Shown: positions 26,101 to 37,152 of the stretch, piece after piece
Numbering within the stretch: the first letter of the stretch is position 1
Layout: each line of letters opens with the position of its first letter
NCBI GenBank assembly: GCA_028622995.1
Contig: JAJQJQ010000025.1
Coordinates: forward strand, 434,001 to 498,000
Length of the DNA stretch: 64,000 nucleotides
Direction: 5' to 3'
DNA from: Panagrolaimus kolymaensis
Taxonomy: Eukaryota > Nematoda > Chromadorea > Rhabditida > Panagrolaimidae
The notes under the pieces: generated by a model
Told to the model about the DNA's origin: nothing
Databases searched by the model: none
Seen by the model: the letters and a program-made list of their open reading frames with translations, nothing else
Translations under genes and position numbers: made by a program

Positions 26101-29100
26101 ATTTGGTGCCATTAAGTCATCGACAAATAAAATTTCAAAAATTTAGTAAAAACAAATCAGTGAGCTCAATGATAAGCATTATTTAAAATCTCGCTTGCCC
26201 CTATTTAAATTTATTTTTATTTTCTCGAATTTTTTTAATTTGGTGCCATTAAGTCATCGACAAATAAAATTGCAAAAATTTAGTAAAAACAAATCAGTGA
26301 GCTCAATGATAAGCTTTATTTAAAATCTCGCTTGCCCCTATTTAAATTTATTTTTATTTTCTCTAATTTTTTTAATTTGGTGCCATTAAGTCATCGACAA
26401 ATAAAATTTCAAAAATTTAGTAAAAACAAATCAGTGAGCTCAATGATAAGCTTTATTTAAAATCTCGCTTGCCGCTATTTAAATTTATTTTTATTTTCTC
26501 TAATTTTTTTAATTTGGTGCCATTATGTCATCGACAAATAAAATTTCAAAAATTTAGTAAAAACAAATCAGTGAGCTCAATGATAAGCTTTATTTAAAAT
26601 CTCGCTTGCCGCTATTTAAATTTATTTTTATTTTCTCTAATTTTTTTAATTTGGTGCCATTATGTCATCGACAAATAAAATTCCAAAAATTTAGTAAAAA
26701 CAAATCAGTGAGCTCAATGATAAGCTTTATTTAAAATCTCGCTTGCCCCTTTTAAATTTATTTTTATTTTCTCTAATTTTTTTAATTTGGTGCCATTATG
26801 TCATCGACAAATAAAATTCCAAAAATTTAGTAAAAACAAATCAATTAGGTTTAAGAAAAGCAATAACGAAAATCTCGCTTGCCCCTATTTAAATTTATTT
26901 TTATTTTCTCTAATTTTTTTAATTTGGTGCCATTATGTCATCGACAAATAAAATTCCAAAAATTTAGTAAAAACAAATCAATTAGGTTTAAGAAAAGCAA
27001 TAACGAAAATCTCGCTTGCCCCTATTTAAATTTATTTTTATTTTCTCGAATTTTTTTAATTTGGTGCCATTATGTCATCGACAAATAAAATTGCAAAAAT
27101 TTAGTAAAAACAAATCAATTAGGTTTAAGAAAAGCAATAACGAAAATCTCGCTTGCCCCTATTTAAATTTATTTTTATTTTCTCTAATTTTTTTAATTTG
27201 GTGCCATTATGTCATCGACAAATAAAATTGCAAAAATTTAGTAAAAACAAATCAATTAGGTTTAAGAAAAGCAATAACGAAAATCTCGCTTGCCCCTATT
27301 TAAATTTATTTTTATTTTCTCTAATTTTTTTAATTTGGTGCCATTATGTCATCGACAAATAAAATTCCAAAAATTTAGTAAAAACAAATCAATTAGGTTT
27401 AAGAAAAGCAATAACGAAAATCTCGCTTGCCCCTATTTAAATTTATTTTTATTTTCTCTAATTTTTTTAATTTGGTGCCATTAAGTCATCGACAAATAAA
27501 ATTCCAAAAATTTAGTAAAAACAAATCAATTAGGTTTAAGAAAAGCAATAACGAAAATCTCGCTTGCCCCTATTTAAATTTATTTTTATTTTCTCTAATT
27601 TTTTTAATTTGGTGCCATTAAGTCATCGACAAATAAAATTCCAAAAATTTAGTAAAAACAAATCAGTGAGCTCAATGATAAGCTTTATTTAAAATCTCGC
27701 TTGCCCCTTTTAAATTTATTTTTATTTTCTCTAATTTTTTTAATTTGGTGCCATTAAGTCATCGACAAATAAAATTTCAAAAATTTAGTAAAAACAAATC
27801 AGTGAGCTCAATGATAAGCTTTATTTAAAATCTCGCTTGCCGCTATTTAAATTTATTTTTATTTTCTCTAATTTTTTTAATTTGGTGCCATTAAGTCATC
27901 GACAAATAAAATTTCAAAAATTTAGTAAAAACAAATCAGTGAGCTCAATGATAAGCTTTATTTAAAATCTCGCTTGCCCCTATTTAAATTTATTTTTATT
28001 TTCTCTAATTTTTTTAATTTGGTGCCATTAAGTCATCGACAAATAAAATTTCAAAAATTTAGTAAAAACAAATCAGTGAGCTCAATGATAAGCTTTATTT
28101 AAAATCTCGCTTGCCGCTATTTAAATTTATTTTTATTTTCTCTAATTTTTTTAATTTGGTGCCATTATGTCATCGACAAATAAAATTCCAAAAATTTAGT
28201 AAAAACAAATCAGTGAGCTCAATGATAAGCTTTATTTAAAATCTCGCTTGCCCCTTTTAAATTTATTTTTATTTTCTCGAATTTTTTTAATTTGGTGCCA
28301 TTATGTCATCGACAAATAAAATTCCAAAAATTTAGTAAAAACAAATCAATTAGGTTTAAGAAAAGCAATAACGAAAATCTCGCTTGCCCCTATTTAAATT
28401 TATTTTTATTTTCTCTAATTTTTTTAATTTGGTGCCATTATGTCATCGACAAATAAAATTCCAAAAATTTAGTAAAAACAAATCAATTAGGTTTAAGAAA
28501 AGCAATAACGAAAATCTCGCTTGCCCCTATTTAAATTTATTTTTATTTTCTCGAATTTTTTTAATTTGGTGCCATTATGTCATCGACAAATAAAATTGCA
28601 AAAATTTAGTAAAAACAAATCAATTAGGTTTAAGAAAAGCAATAACGAAAATCTCGCTTGCCCCTATTTAAATTTATTTTTATTTTCTCTAATTTTTTTA
28701 ATTTGGTGCCATTATGTCATCGACAAATAAAATTGCAAAAATTTAGTAAAAACAAATCAATTAGGTTTAAGAAAAGCAATAACGAAAATCTCGCTTGCCC
28801 CTATTTAAATTTATTTTTATTTTCTCTAATTTTTTTAATTTGGTGCCATTATGTCATCGACAAATAAAATTCCAAAAATTTAGTAAAAACAAATCAATTA
28901 GGTTTAAGAAAAGCAATAACGAAAATCTCGCTTGCCCCTATTTAAATTTATTTTTATTTTCTCTAATTTTTTTAATTTGGTGCCATTAAGTCATCGACAA
29001 ATAAAATTCCAAAAATTTAGTAAAAACAAATCAATTAGGTTTAAGAAAAGCAATAACGAAAATCTCGCTTGCCCCTATTTAAATTTATTTTTATTTTCTC

Positions 29101-29965
29101 TAATTTTTTTAATTTGGTGCCATTAAGTCATCGACAAATAAAATTCCAAAAATTTAGTAAAAACAAATCAGTGAGCTCAATGATAAGCTTTATTTAAAAT
29201 CTCGCTTGCCCCTTTTAAATTTATTTTTATTTTCTCTAATTTTTTTAATTTGGTGCCATTAAGTCATCGACAAATAAAATTTCAAAAATTTAGTAAAAAC
29301 AAATCAGTGAGCTCAATGATAAGCATTATTTAAAATCTCGCTTGCCCCTATTTAAATTTATTTTTATTTTCTCTAATTTTTTTAATTTGGTGCCATTAAG
29401 TCATCGACAAATAAAATTCCAAAAATTTAGTAAAAACAAATCAGTGAGCTCAATGATAAGCTTTATTTAAAATCTCGCTTGCCCCTTTTAAATTTATTTT
29501 TATTTTCTCTAATTTTTTTAATTTGGTGCCATTAAGTCATCGACAAATAAAATTTCAAAAATTTAGTAAAAACAAATCAGTGAGCTCAATGATAAGCATT
29601 ATTTAAAATCTCGCTTGCCCCTATTTAAATTTATTTTTATTTTCTCGAATTTTTTTAATTTGGTGCCATTAAGTCATCGACAAATAAAATTGCAAAAATT
29701 TAGTAAAAACAAATCAGTGAGCTCAATGATAAGCTTTATTTAAAATCTCGCTTGCCCCTATTTAAATTTATTTTTATTTTCTCTAATTTTTTTAATTTGG
29801 TGCCATTAAGTCATCGACAAATAAAATTTCAAAAATTTAGTAAAAACAAATCAGTGAGCTCAATGATAAGCTTTATTTAAAATCTCGCTTGCCGCTATTT
29901 AAATTTATTTTTATTTTCTCTAATTTTTTTAATTTGGTGCCATTATGTCATCGACAAATAAAATT
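23106..29965 (+). repeat. Satellite A higher-order repeat, 25-mer, period 3420 bp, two nearly identical copies
   Basis: Segment 23106-26545 matches 26526-29965 at an offset of 3420 bp. I compared many lines across the span and saw no difference inside. Each unit contains diagnostic monomers with TTGCCGCTATTT, with AAGCATTATT, and runs of five type-1 monomers. These runs recur at alternating distances of 1505 bp (11 monomers) and 1915 bp (14 monomers), so the 25-mer is itself built from two related sub-blocks. A partial third copy lies to the left (about 21955-22490 against 25375-25910). The identity ends at 26545/29965, where AATTTC faces AATTCC. Confidence 0.85.
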
Positions 29966-31059
29966 CCAAAAATTTAGTAAAAACAAATCAGTGAGCTCAA
30001 TGATAAGCTTTATTTAAAATCTCGCTTGCCCCTTTTAAATTTATTTTTATTTTCTCTAATTTTTTTAATTTGGTGCCATTATGTCATCGACAAATAAAAT
30101 TCCAAAAATTTAGTAAAAACAAATCAGTGAGCTCAATGATAAGCTTTATTTAAAATCTCGCTTGCCCCTTTTAAATTTATTTTTATTTTCTCGAATTTTT
30201 TTAATTTGGTGCCATTATGTCATCGACAAATAAAATTCCAAAAATTTAGTAAAAACAAATCAATTAGGTTTAAGAAAAGCAATAACGAAAATCTCGCTTG
30301 CCCCTATTTAAATTTATTTTTATTTTCTCGAATTTTTTTAATTTGGTGCCATTATGTCATCGACAAATAAAATTGCAAAAATTTAGTAAAAACAAATCAA
30401 TTAGGTTTAAGAAAAGCAATAACGAAAATCTCGCTTGCCCCTATTTAAATTTATTTTTATTTTCTCTAATTTTTTTAATTTGGTGCCATTATGTCATCGA
30501 CAAATAAAATTGCAAAAATTTAGTAAAAACAAATCAATTAGGTTTAAGAAAAGCAATAACGAAAATCTCGCTTGCCCCTATTTAAATTTATTTTTATTTT
30601 CTCTAATTTTTTTAATTTGGTGCCATTATGTCATCGACAAATAAAATTCCAAAAATTTAGTAAAAACAAATCAATTAGGTTTAAGAAAAACAATAACGAA
30701 AATCTCGCTTGCCCCTATTTAAATTTATTTTTATTTTCTCTAATTTTTTTAATTTGGTGCCATTATGTCATCGACAAATAAAATTCCAAAAATTTAGTAA
30801 AAACAAATCAATTAGGTTTAAGAAAAGCAATAACGAAAATCTCGCTTGCCCCTATTTAAATTTATTTTTATTTTCTCGAATTTTTTTAATTTGGTGCCAT
30901 TATGTCATCGACAAATAAAATTCCAAAAATTTAGTAAAAACAAATCAGTGAGCTCAATGATAAGCTTTATTTAAAATCTCGCTTGCCCCTTTTAAATTTA
31001 TTTTTATTTTCTCTAATTTTTTTAATTTGGTGCCATTATGTCATCGACAAATAAAATTC

Positions 31060-31080
31060 CAAAAATTTACAACAAATTCG
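31060..31080. other. Junction between satellite A and satellite B
   Basis: The A monomer runs to AAAAATTTA at 31069, and from 31070 the sequence is CAACAAATTCG of satellite B, at full similarity to its family from the first base. There is no transposon, unique linker or zone of decayed repeats. A would have continued GTAAAAACAAAT; the word AACAAAT occurs in both families close to the breakpoint, so a short shared word may have helped the exchange, but no long homology exists. Confidence 0.93.
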
Positions 31081-31083
31081 AAA

Positions 31084-31130
31084 CTTCACAGAATCCTAAA
31101 AACTAATTATAAAAATGGTTTTCTGTGAAG
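31084..31130. repeat. 10-bp dyad in satellite B (example from the first monomer)
   Basis: CTTCACAGAA at 31084-31093 and its exact reverse complement TTCTGTGAAG at 31121-31130 are separated by 27 AT-rich bases. A further CC/GG pair (31095-31096 and 31118-31119) could extend the stem past one mismatch on one side and two bases on the other. Both arms are unchanged in nearly all the B copies I read, in both arrays; exceptions include CTGTAAAG near 34014, ACAGAAACC near 34890 and TTCATAG near 51612. The element could extrude as a hairpin or act as a paired protein-binding site; the sequence alone does not say which. Confidence 0.85.
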
Positions 31131-31153
31131 AAAATCAAATAAAAGAAATTTTT

Positions 31154-31163
31154 GAATGCATTC
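31154..31163. repeat. Perfect 10-bp palindrome GAATGCATTC in the ATTC variant of satellite B (example)
   Basis: The sequence equals its own reverse complement. It is present only in monomers with the ATTCTTTCG state; the ACTTTTTCG state gives GAATGCACTT and destroys it. The array therefore mixes palindrome-bearing and palindrome-lacking monomers in roughly comparable numbers. Confidence 0.85.
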
Positions 31164-33829
31164 TTTCGAGTTGCATATTTTAACCTTAAATTTGTACTCA
31201 ATATCTGCCTTGCTTTTGATTCAACAAATTCGAAACTTCACAGAATCCTAAAAACTAATTATAAAAATGGTTTTCTGTGAAGAAAATCAAATAAAAGAAA
31301 TTTTTGAATGCATTCTTTCGAGTTGCATATTTTAACCTTAAATTTGAACTCAATATCTGCCTTGCATTTGATTCAACAAATTCGAAACTTCACAGAATCC
31401 TAAAAACTAATTATAAAAATGGTTTTCTGTGAAGAAAATCAAATAAAAGAAATTTTTGAATGCACTTTTTCGAGTTGCATATTTTAACCTTAAATTTGTA
31501 CTCAATATCTGCCTTGCTTTTGATTCAACAAATTCGAAACTTCACAGAATCCTAAAAACTAATTATAAAAATGGCTTTCTGTGAAGAAAATCAAATAAAA
31601 GAAATTTTTGAATGCATTCTTTCGAGTTGCATATTTTAACCTTAAATTTGAACTCAATATCTGCCTTGCATTTGATTCAACAAATTCGAAACTTCACAGA
31701 ATCCTAAAAACTAATTATAAAAATGGTTTTCTGTGAAGAAAATCAAATAAAAGAAATTTTTGAATGCACTTTTTCGAGTTGCATATTTTAACCTTAAATT
31801 TGTACTCAATATCTGCCTTGCATTTGATTCAACAAATTCGAAACTTCACAGAATCCTAAAAACTAATTATAAAAATGGTTTTCTGTGAAGAAAATCAAAT
31901 AAAAGAAATTTTTGAATGCACTTTTTCGAGTTGCATATTTTAACCTTAAATTTGTACTCAATATCTGCCTTGCTTTTGATTCAACAAATTCGAAACTTCA
32001 CAGAATCCTAAAAACTAATTATAAAAATGGTTTTCTGTGAAGAAAATCAAATAAAAGAAATTTTTGAATGCACTTTTTCGAGTTGCATATTTTAACCTTA
32101 AATTTGTACTCAATATCTGCCTTGCATTTGATTCAACAAATTCGAAACTTCACAGAATCCTAAAAACTAATTATAAAAATGGTTTTCTGTGAAGAAAATC
32201 AAATAAAAGAAATTTTTGAATGCACTTTTTCGAGTTGCATATTTTAACCTTAAATTTGTACTCAATATCTGCCTTGCATTTGATTCAACAAATTCGAAAC
32301 TTCACAGAATCCTAAAAACTAATTATAAAAATGGTTTTCTGTGAAGAAAATCAAATAAAAGAAATTTTTGAATGCATTCTTTCGAGTTGCATATTTTAAC
32401 CTTAAATTTGTACTCAATATCTGCCTTGCATTTGATTCAACAAATTCGAAACTTCACAGAATCCTAAAAACTAATTATAAAAATGGTTTTCTGTGAAGAA
32501 AATCAAATAAAAGAAATTTTTGAATGCACTTTTTCGAGTTGCATATTTTAACCTTAAATTTGTACTCAATATCTGCCTTGCATTTGATTCAACAAATTCG
32601 AAACTTCACAGAATCCTAAAAACTAATTATAAAAATGGTTTTCTGTGAAGAAAATCAAATAAAAGAAATTTTTGAATGCACTTTTTCGAGTTGCATATTT
32701 TAACTTTAAATTTGAACTCAATATCTGCCTTGCATTTGATTCAACAAATTCGAAACTTCACAGAATCCTAAAAACTAATTATAAAAATGGTTTTCTGTGA
32801 AGAAAATCAAATAAAAGAAATTTTTGAATGCATTCTTTCGAGTTGCATATTTTAACCTTAAATTTGAACTCAATATCTGCCTTGCATTTGATTCAACAAA
32901 TTCGAAACTTCACAGAATCCTAAAAACTAATTATAAAAATGGTTTTCTGTGAAGAAAATCAAATAAAAGAAATTTTTGAATGCACTTTTTCGAGTTGCAT
33001 ATTTTAACCTTAAATTTGAACTCAATATCTGCCTTGCATTTGATTCAACAAATTCGAAACTTCACAGAATCCTAAAAACTAATTATAAAAATAGTTTTCT
33101 GTGAAGAAAATCAAATAAAAGAAATTTTTGAATGCATTCTTTCAAGTTGCATATTTTAACCTTAAATTTGTACTCAATATCTGCCTTGCATTTGATTCAA
33201 CAAATTCGAAACTTCACAGAATCCTAAAAACTAATTATAAAAATGGTTTTCTGTGAAGAAAATCAAATAAAAGAAATTTTTGAATGCACTTTTTCGAGTT
33301 GCATATTTTAACCTTAAATTTGAACTCAATATCTGCCTTGCATTTGATTCAACAAATTCGAAACTTCACAGAATCCTAAAAACTAATTATAAAAATGGTT
33401 TTCTGTGAAGAAAATCAAATAAAAGAAATTTTTGAATGCACTTTTTCGAGTTGCATATTTTAACCTTAAATTTGTACTCAATATCTGCCTTGCTTTTGAT
33501 TCAACAAATTCGAAACTTCACAGAATCCTAAAAACTAATTATAAAAATGGTTTTCTGTGAAGAAAATCAAATAAAAGAAATTTTTGAATGCATTCTTTCG
33601 AGTTGCATATTTTAACCTTAAATTTGTACTCAATATCTGCCTTGCATTTGATTCAACAAATTCGAAACTTCACAGAATCCTAAAAACTAATTATAAAAAT
33701 GGTTTTCTGTGAAGAAAATCAAATAAAAGAAATTTTTGAATGCACTTTTTCGAGTTGCATATTTTAACCTTAAATTTGTACTCAATATCTGCCTTGCATT
33801 TGATTCAACAAATTCGAAACTTCACAGAA

Positions 33830-35130
33830 TCCTAAAAACTAATTATAAAAATGGTTTTCTGTGAAGAAAATCAAATAAAAGAAATTTTTGAATGCACTTT
33901 TTCGAGTTGCATATTTTAACCTTAAATTTGAACTCAATATCTGCCTTGCTTTTGATTCAACAAATTCGAAACTTCACAGAATCCTAAAAACTAATTATAA
34001 AAATGGTTTTCTGTAAAGAAAATCAAATAAAAGAAATTTTTGAATGCACTTTTTCGAGTTCCATATTTTAACCTTAAATTTGTACTCAATATCTGCCTTG
34101 CATTTGATTCAACAAATTCGAAACTTCACAGAATCCTAAAAACTAATTATAAAAATGGTTTTCTGTGAAGAAAATCAAATAAAAGAAATTTTTGAATGCA
34201 CTTTTTCGAGTTGCATATTTTAACCTTAAATTTGAACTCAATATCTGCCTTGCTTTTGATTCAACAAATTCGAAACTTCACAGAATCCTAAAAACTAATT
34301 ATAAAAATGGTTTTCTGTGAAGAAAATCAAATAAAAGAAATTTTTGAATGCACTTTTTCGAGTTGCATATTTTAACCTTAAATTTGAACTCAATATCTGC
34401 CTTGCTTTTGATTCAACAAATTCGAAACTTCACAGAATCCTAAAAACTAATTATAAAAATGGTTTTCTGTGAAGAAAATCAAATAAAAGAAATTTTTGAA
34501 TGCACTTTTTCGAGTTCCATATTTTAACCTTAAATTTGTACTCAATATCTGCCTTGCATTTGATTCAACAAATTCGAAACTTCACAGAATCCTAAAAACT
34601 AATTATAAAAATGGTTTTCTGTGAAGAAAATCAAATAAAAGAAATTTTTGAATGCACTTTTTCGAGTTGCATATTTTAACCTTAAATTTGTACTCAATAT
34701 CTGCCTTGCATTTGATTCAACAAATTCGAAACTTCACAGAATCCTAAAAACTAATTATAAAAATGGTTTTCTGTGAAGAAAATCAAATAAAAGAAATTTT
34801 TGAATGCACTTTTTCGAGTTGCATATTTTAACCTTAAATTTGAACTCAATATCTGCCTTGCTTTTGATTCAACAAATTCGAAACTTCACAGAAACCTAAA
34901 AACTAATTATAAAAATGGTTTTCTGTGAAGAAAATCAAATAAAAGAAATTTTTGAATGCACTTTTTCGAGTTCCATATTTTAACCTTAAATTTGTACTCA
35001 ATATCTGCCTTGCATTTGATTCAACAAATTCGAAACTTCACAGAATCCTAAAAACTAATTATAAAAATGGTTTTCTGTGAAGAAAATCAAATAAAAGAAA
35101 TTTTTGAATGCACTTTTTCGAGTTGCATAT
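33830..35130 (+). repeat. Satellite B forward array, 456-bp (3-monomer) spacing of a diagnostic variant
   Basis: The rare variant GAGTTCCATA (usual GAGTTGCATA) occurs near 34057, 34513 and 34969, exactly 456 bp or three monomers apart, each time with TGTACTC and TTGCATTTG following. The intervening monomers mostly carry TGAACTC with TTGCTTTTG. This looks like a short trimeric higher-order repeat of about three copies. Confidence 0.7.
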
Positions 35131-37152
35131 TTTAACCTTAAATTTGTACTCAATATCTGCCTTGCATTTGATTCAACAAATTCGAAACTTCACAGAATCC
35201 TAAAAACTAATTATAAAAATGGTTTTCTGTGAAGAAAATCAAATAAAAGAAATTTTTGAATGCACTTTTTCGAGTTGCATATTTTAACCTTAAATTTGTA
35301 CTCAATATCTGCCTTGCTTTTGATTCAACAAATTCGAAACTTCACAGAATCCTAAAAACTAATTATAAAAATGGTTTTCTGTGAAGAAAATCAAATAAAA
35401 GAAATTTTTGAATGCACTTTTTCGAGTTGCATATTTTAACCTTAAATTTGTACTCAATATCTGCCTTGCATTTGATTCAACAAATTCGAAACTTCACAGA
35501 ATCCTAAAAACTAATTATAAAAATGGTTTTCTGTGAAGAAAATCAAATAAAAGAAATTTTTGAATGCACTTTTTCGAGTTGCATATTTTAACCTTAAATT
35601 TGTACTCAATATCTGCCTTGCATTTGATTCAACAAATTCGAAACTTCACAGAATCCTAAAAACTAATTATAAAAATGGTTTTCTGTGAAGAAAATCAAAT
35701 AAAAGAAATTTTTGAATGCATTCTTTCGAGTTGCATATTTTAACCTTAAATTTGTACTCAATATCTGCCTTGCTTTTGATTCAACAAATTCGAAACTTCA
35801 CAGAATCCTAAAAACTAATTATAAAAATGGTTTTCTGTGAAGAAAATCAAATAAAAGAAATTTTTGAATGCACTTTTTCGAGTTGCATATTTTAACCTTA
35901 AATTTGTACTCAATATCTGCCTTGCATTTGATTCAACAAATTCGAAACTTCACAGAATCCTAAAAACTAATTATAAAAATGGTTTTCTGTGAAGAAAATC
36001 AAATAAAAGAAATTTTTGAATGCACTTTTTCGAGTTGCATATTTTAACCTTAAATTTGTACTCAATATCTGCCTTGCATTTGATTCAACAAATTTGAAAC
36101 TTCACAGAATCCTAAAAACTAATTATAAAAATGGTTTTCTGTGAAGAAAATCAAATAAAAGAAATTTTTGAATGCATTCTTTCGAGTTGCATATTTTAAC
36201 CTTAAATTTGAACTCAATATCTGCCTTGCATTTGATTCAACAAATTCGAAACTTCACAGAATCCTAAAAACTAATTATAAAAATGGTTTTCTGTGAAGAA
36301 AATCAAATAAAAGAAATTTTTGAATGCACTTTTTCGAGTTGCATATTTTAACCTTAAATTTGTACTCAATATCTGCCTTGCTTTTGATTCAACAAATTCG
36401 AAACTTCACAGAATCCTAAAAACTAATTATAAAAATGGTTTTCTGTGAAGAAAATCAAATAAAAGAAATTTTTGAATGCACTTTTTCGAGTTGCATATTT
36501 TAACCTTAAATTTGTACTCAATATCTGCCTTGCTTTTGATTCAACAAATTCGAAACTTCACAGAATCCTAAAAACTAATTATAAAAATGGTTTTCTGTGA
36601 AGAAAATCAAATAAAAGAAATTTTTGAATGCACTTTTTCGAGTTGCATATTTTAACCTTAAATTTGTACTCAATATCTGCCTTGCATTTGATTCAACAAA
36701 TTCGAAACTTCACAGAATCCTAAAAACTAATTATAAAAATGGTTTTCTGTGAAGAAAATCAAATAAAAGAAATTTTTGAATGCACTTTTTCGAGTTGCAT
36801 ATTTTAACCTTAAATTTGTACTCAATATCTGCCTTGCTTTTGATTCAACAAATTCGAAACTTCACAGAATCCTAAAAACTAATTATAAAAATGGTTTTCT
36901 GTGAAGAAAATCAAATAAAAGAAATTTTTGAATGCACTTTTTCGAGTTGCATATTTTAACCTTAAATTTGTACTCAATATCTGCCTTGCATTTGATTCAA
37001 CAAATTCGAAACTTCACAGAATCCTAAAAACTAATTATAAAAATGGTTTTCTGTGAAGAAAATCAAATAAAAGAAATTTTTGAATGCACTTTTTCGAGTT
37101 GCATATTTTAACCTTAAATTTGTACTCAATATCTGCCTTGCATTTGATTCAA

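Larger units (their letters stand above)
1..31069 (+). repeat. Satellite A array, 136/137-bp monomer, about 227 head-to-tail copies
   Basis: The same unit recurs without interruption from the left edge to 31069. Landmarks in each monomer are CTCGCTTGCCCC, a T-rich stretch ending in a run of seven T, TTTGGTGCCATT, TCATCGACAAATAAAATT and AAAAATTTAGTAAAAAC. Length is 137 bp when the sequence after CCCC reads TATTTAAATTT and 136 bp when it reads TTTTAAATTT. All copies face the same way. Common single-base variants are CTCTAA/CTCGAA, CATTATG/CATTAAG, AATTCC/AATTGC/AATTTC and TGCCATT/TGCGATT. G+C counts to 33 of 137 in one typical monomer. The window opens inside a monomer, so the array continues to the left. 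No gene, transposon or unique spacer interrupts it. The family is not one I recognise; a heterochromatic location is inferred from organisation alone. Confidence 0.98.

Noticed and set aside
122..30918. Dozens of open frames of 64-91 codons on the plus strand in satellite A, encoding near-identical phenylalanine- and lysine-rich peptides
   Set aside because: Most begin at the TTG of CTTGCCCC, not ATG, and span about one and a half monomers. They overlap one another because 137 is not a multiple of 3, and they exist only because the type-1 block lacks a stop in that frame. No ribosome site, codon bias or conservation of reading frame supports translation.
31050..31090. Common origin of satellites A and B
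   Set aside because: Apart from short AT-rich words such as AACAAAT, I could not align the two monomers on either strand.
31084..31130. The B dyad as a bacterial-type terminator or operator
   Set aside because: It recurs every 152 bp in a gene-free array with no transcription unit nearby, and the 27-nt loop is long for a terminator.
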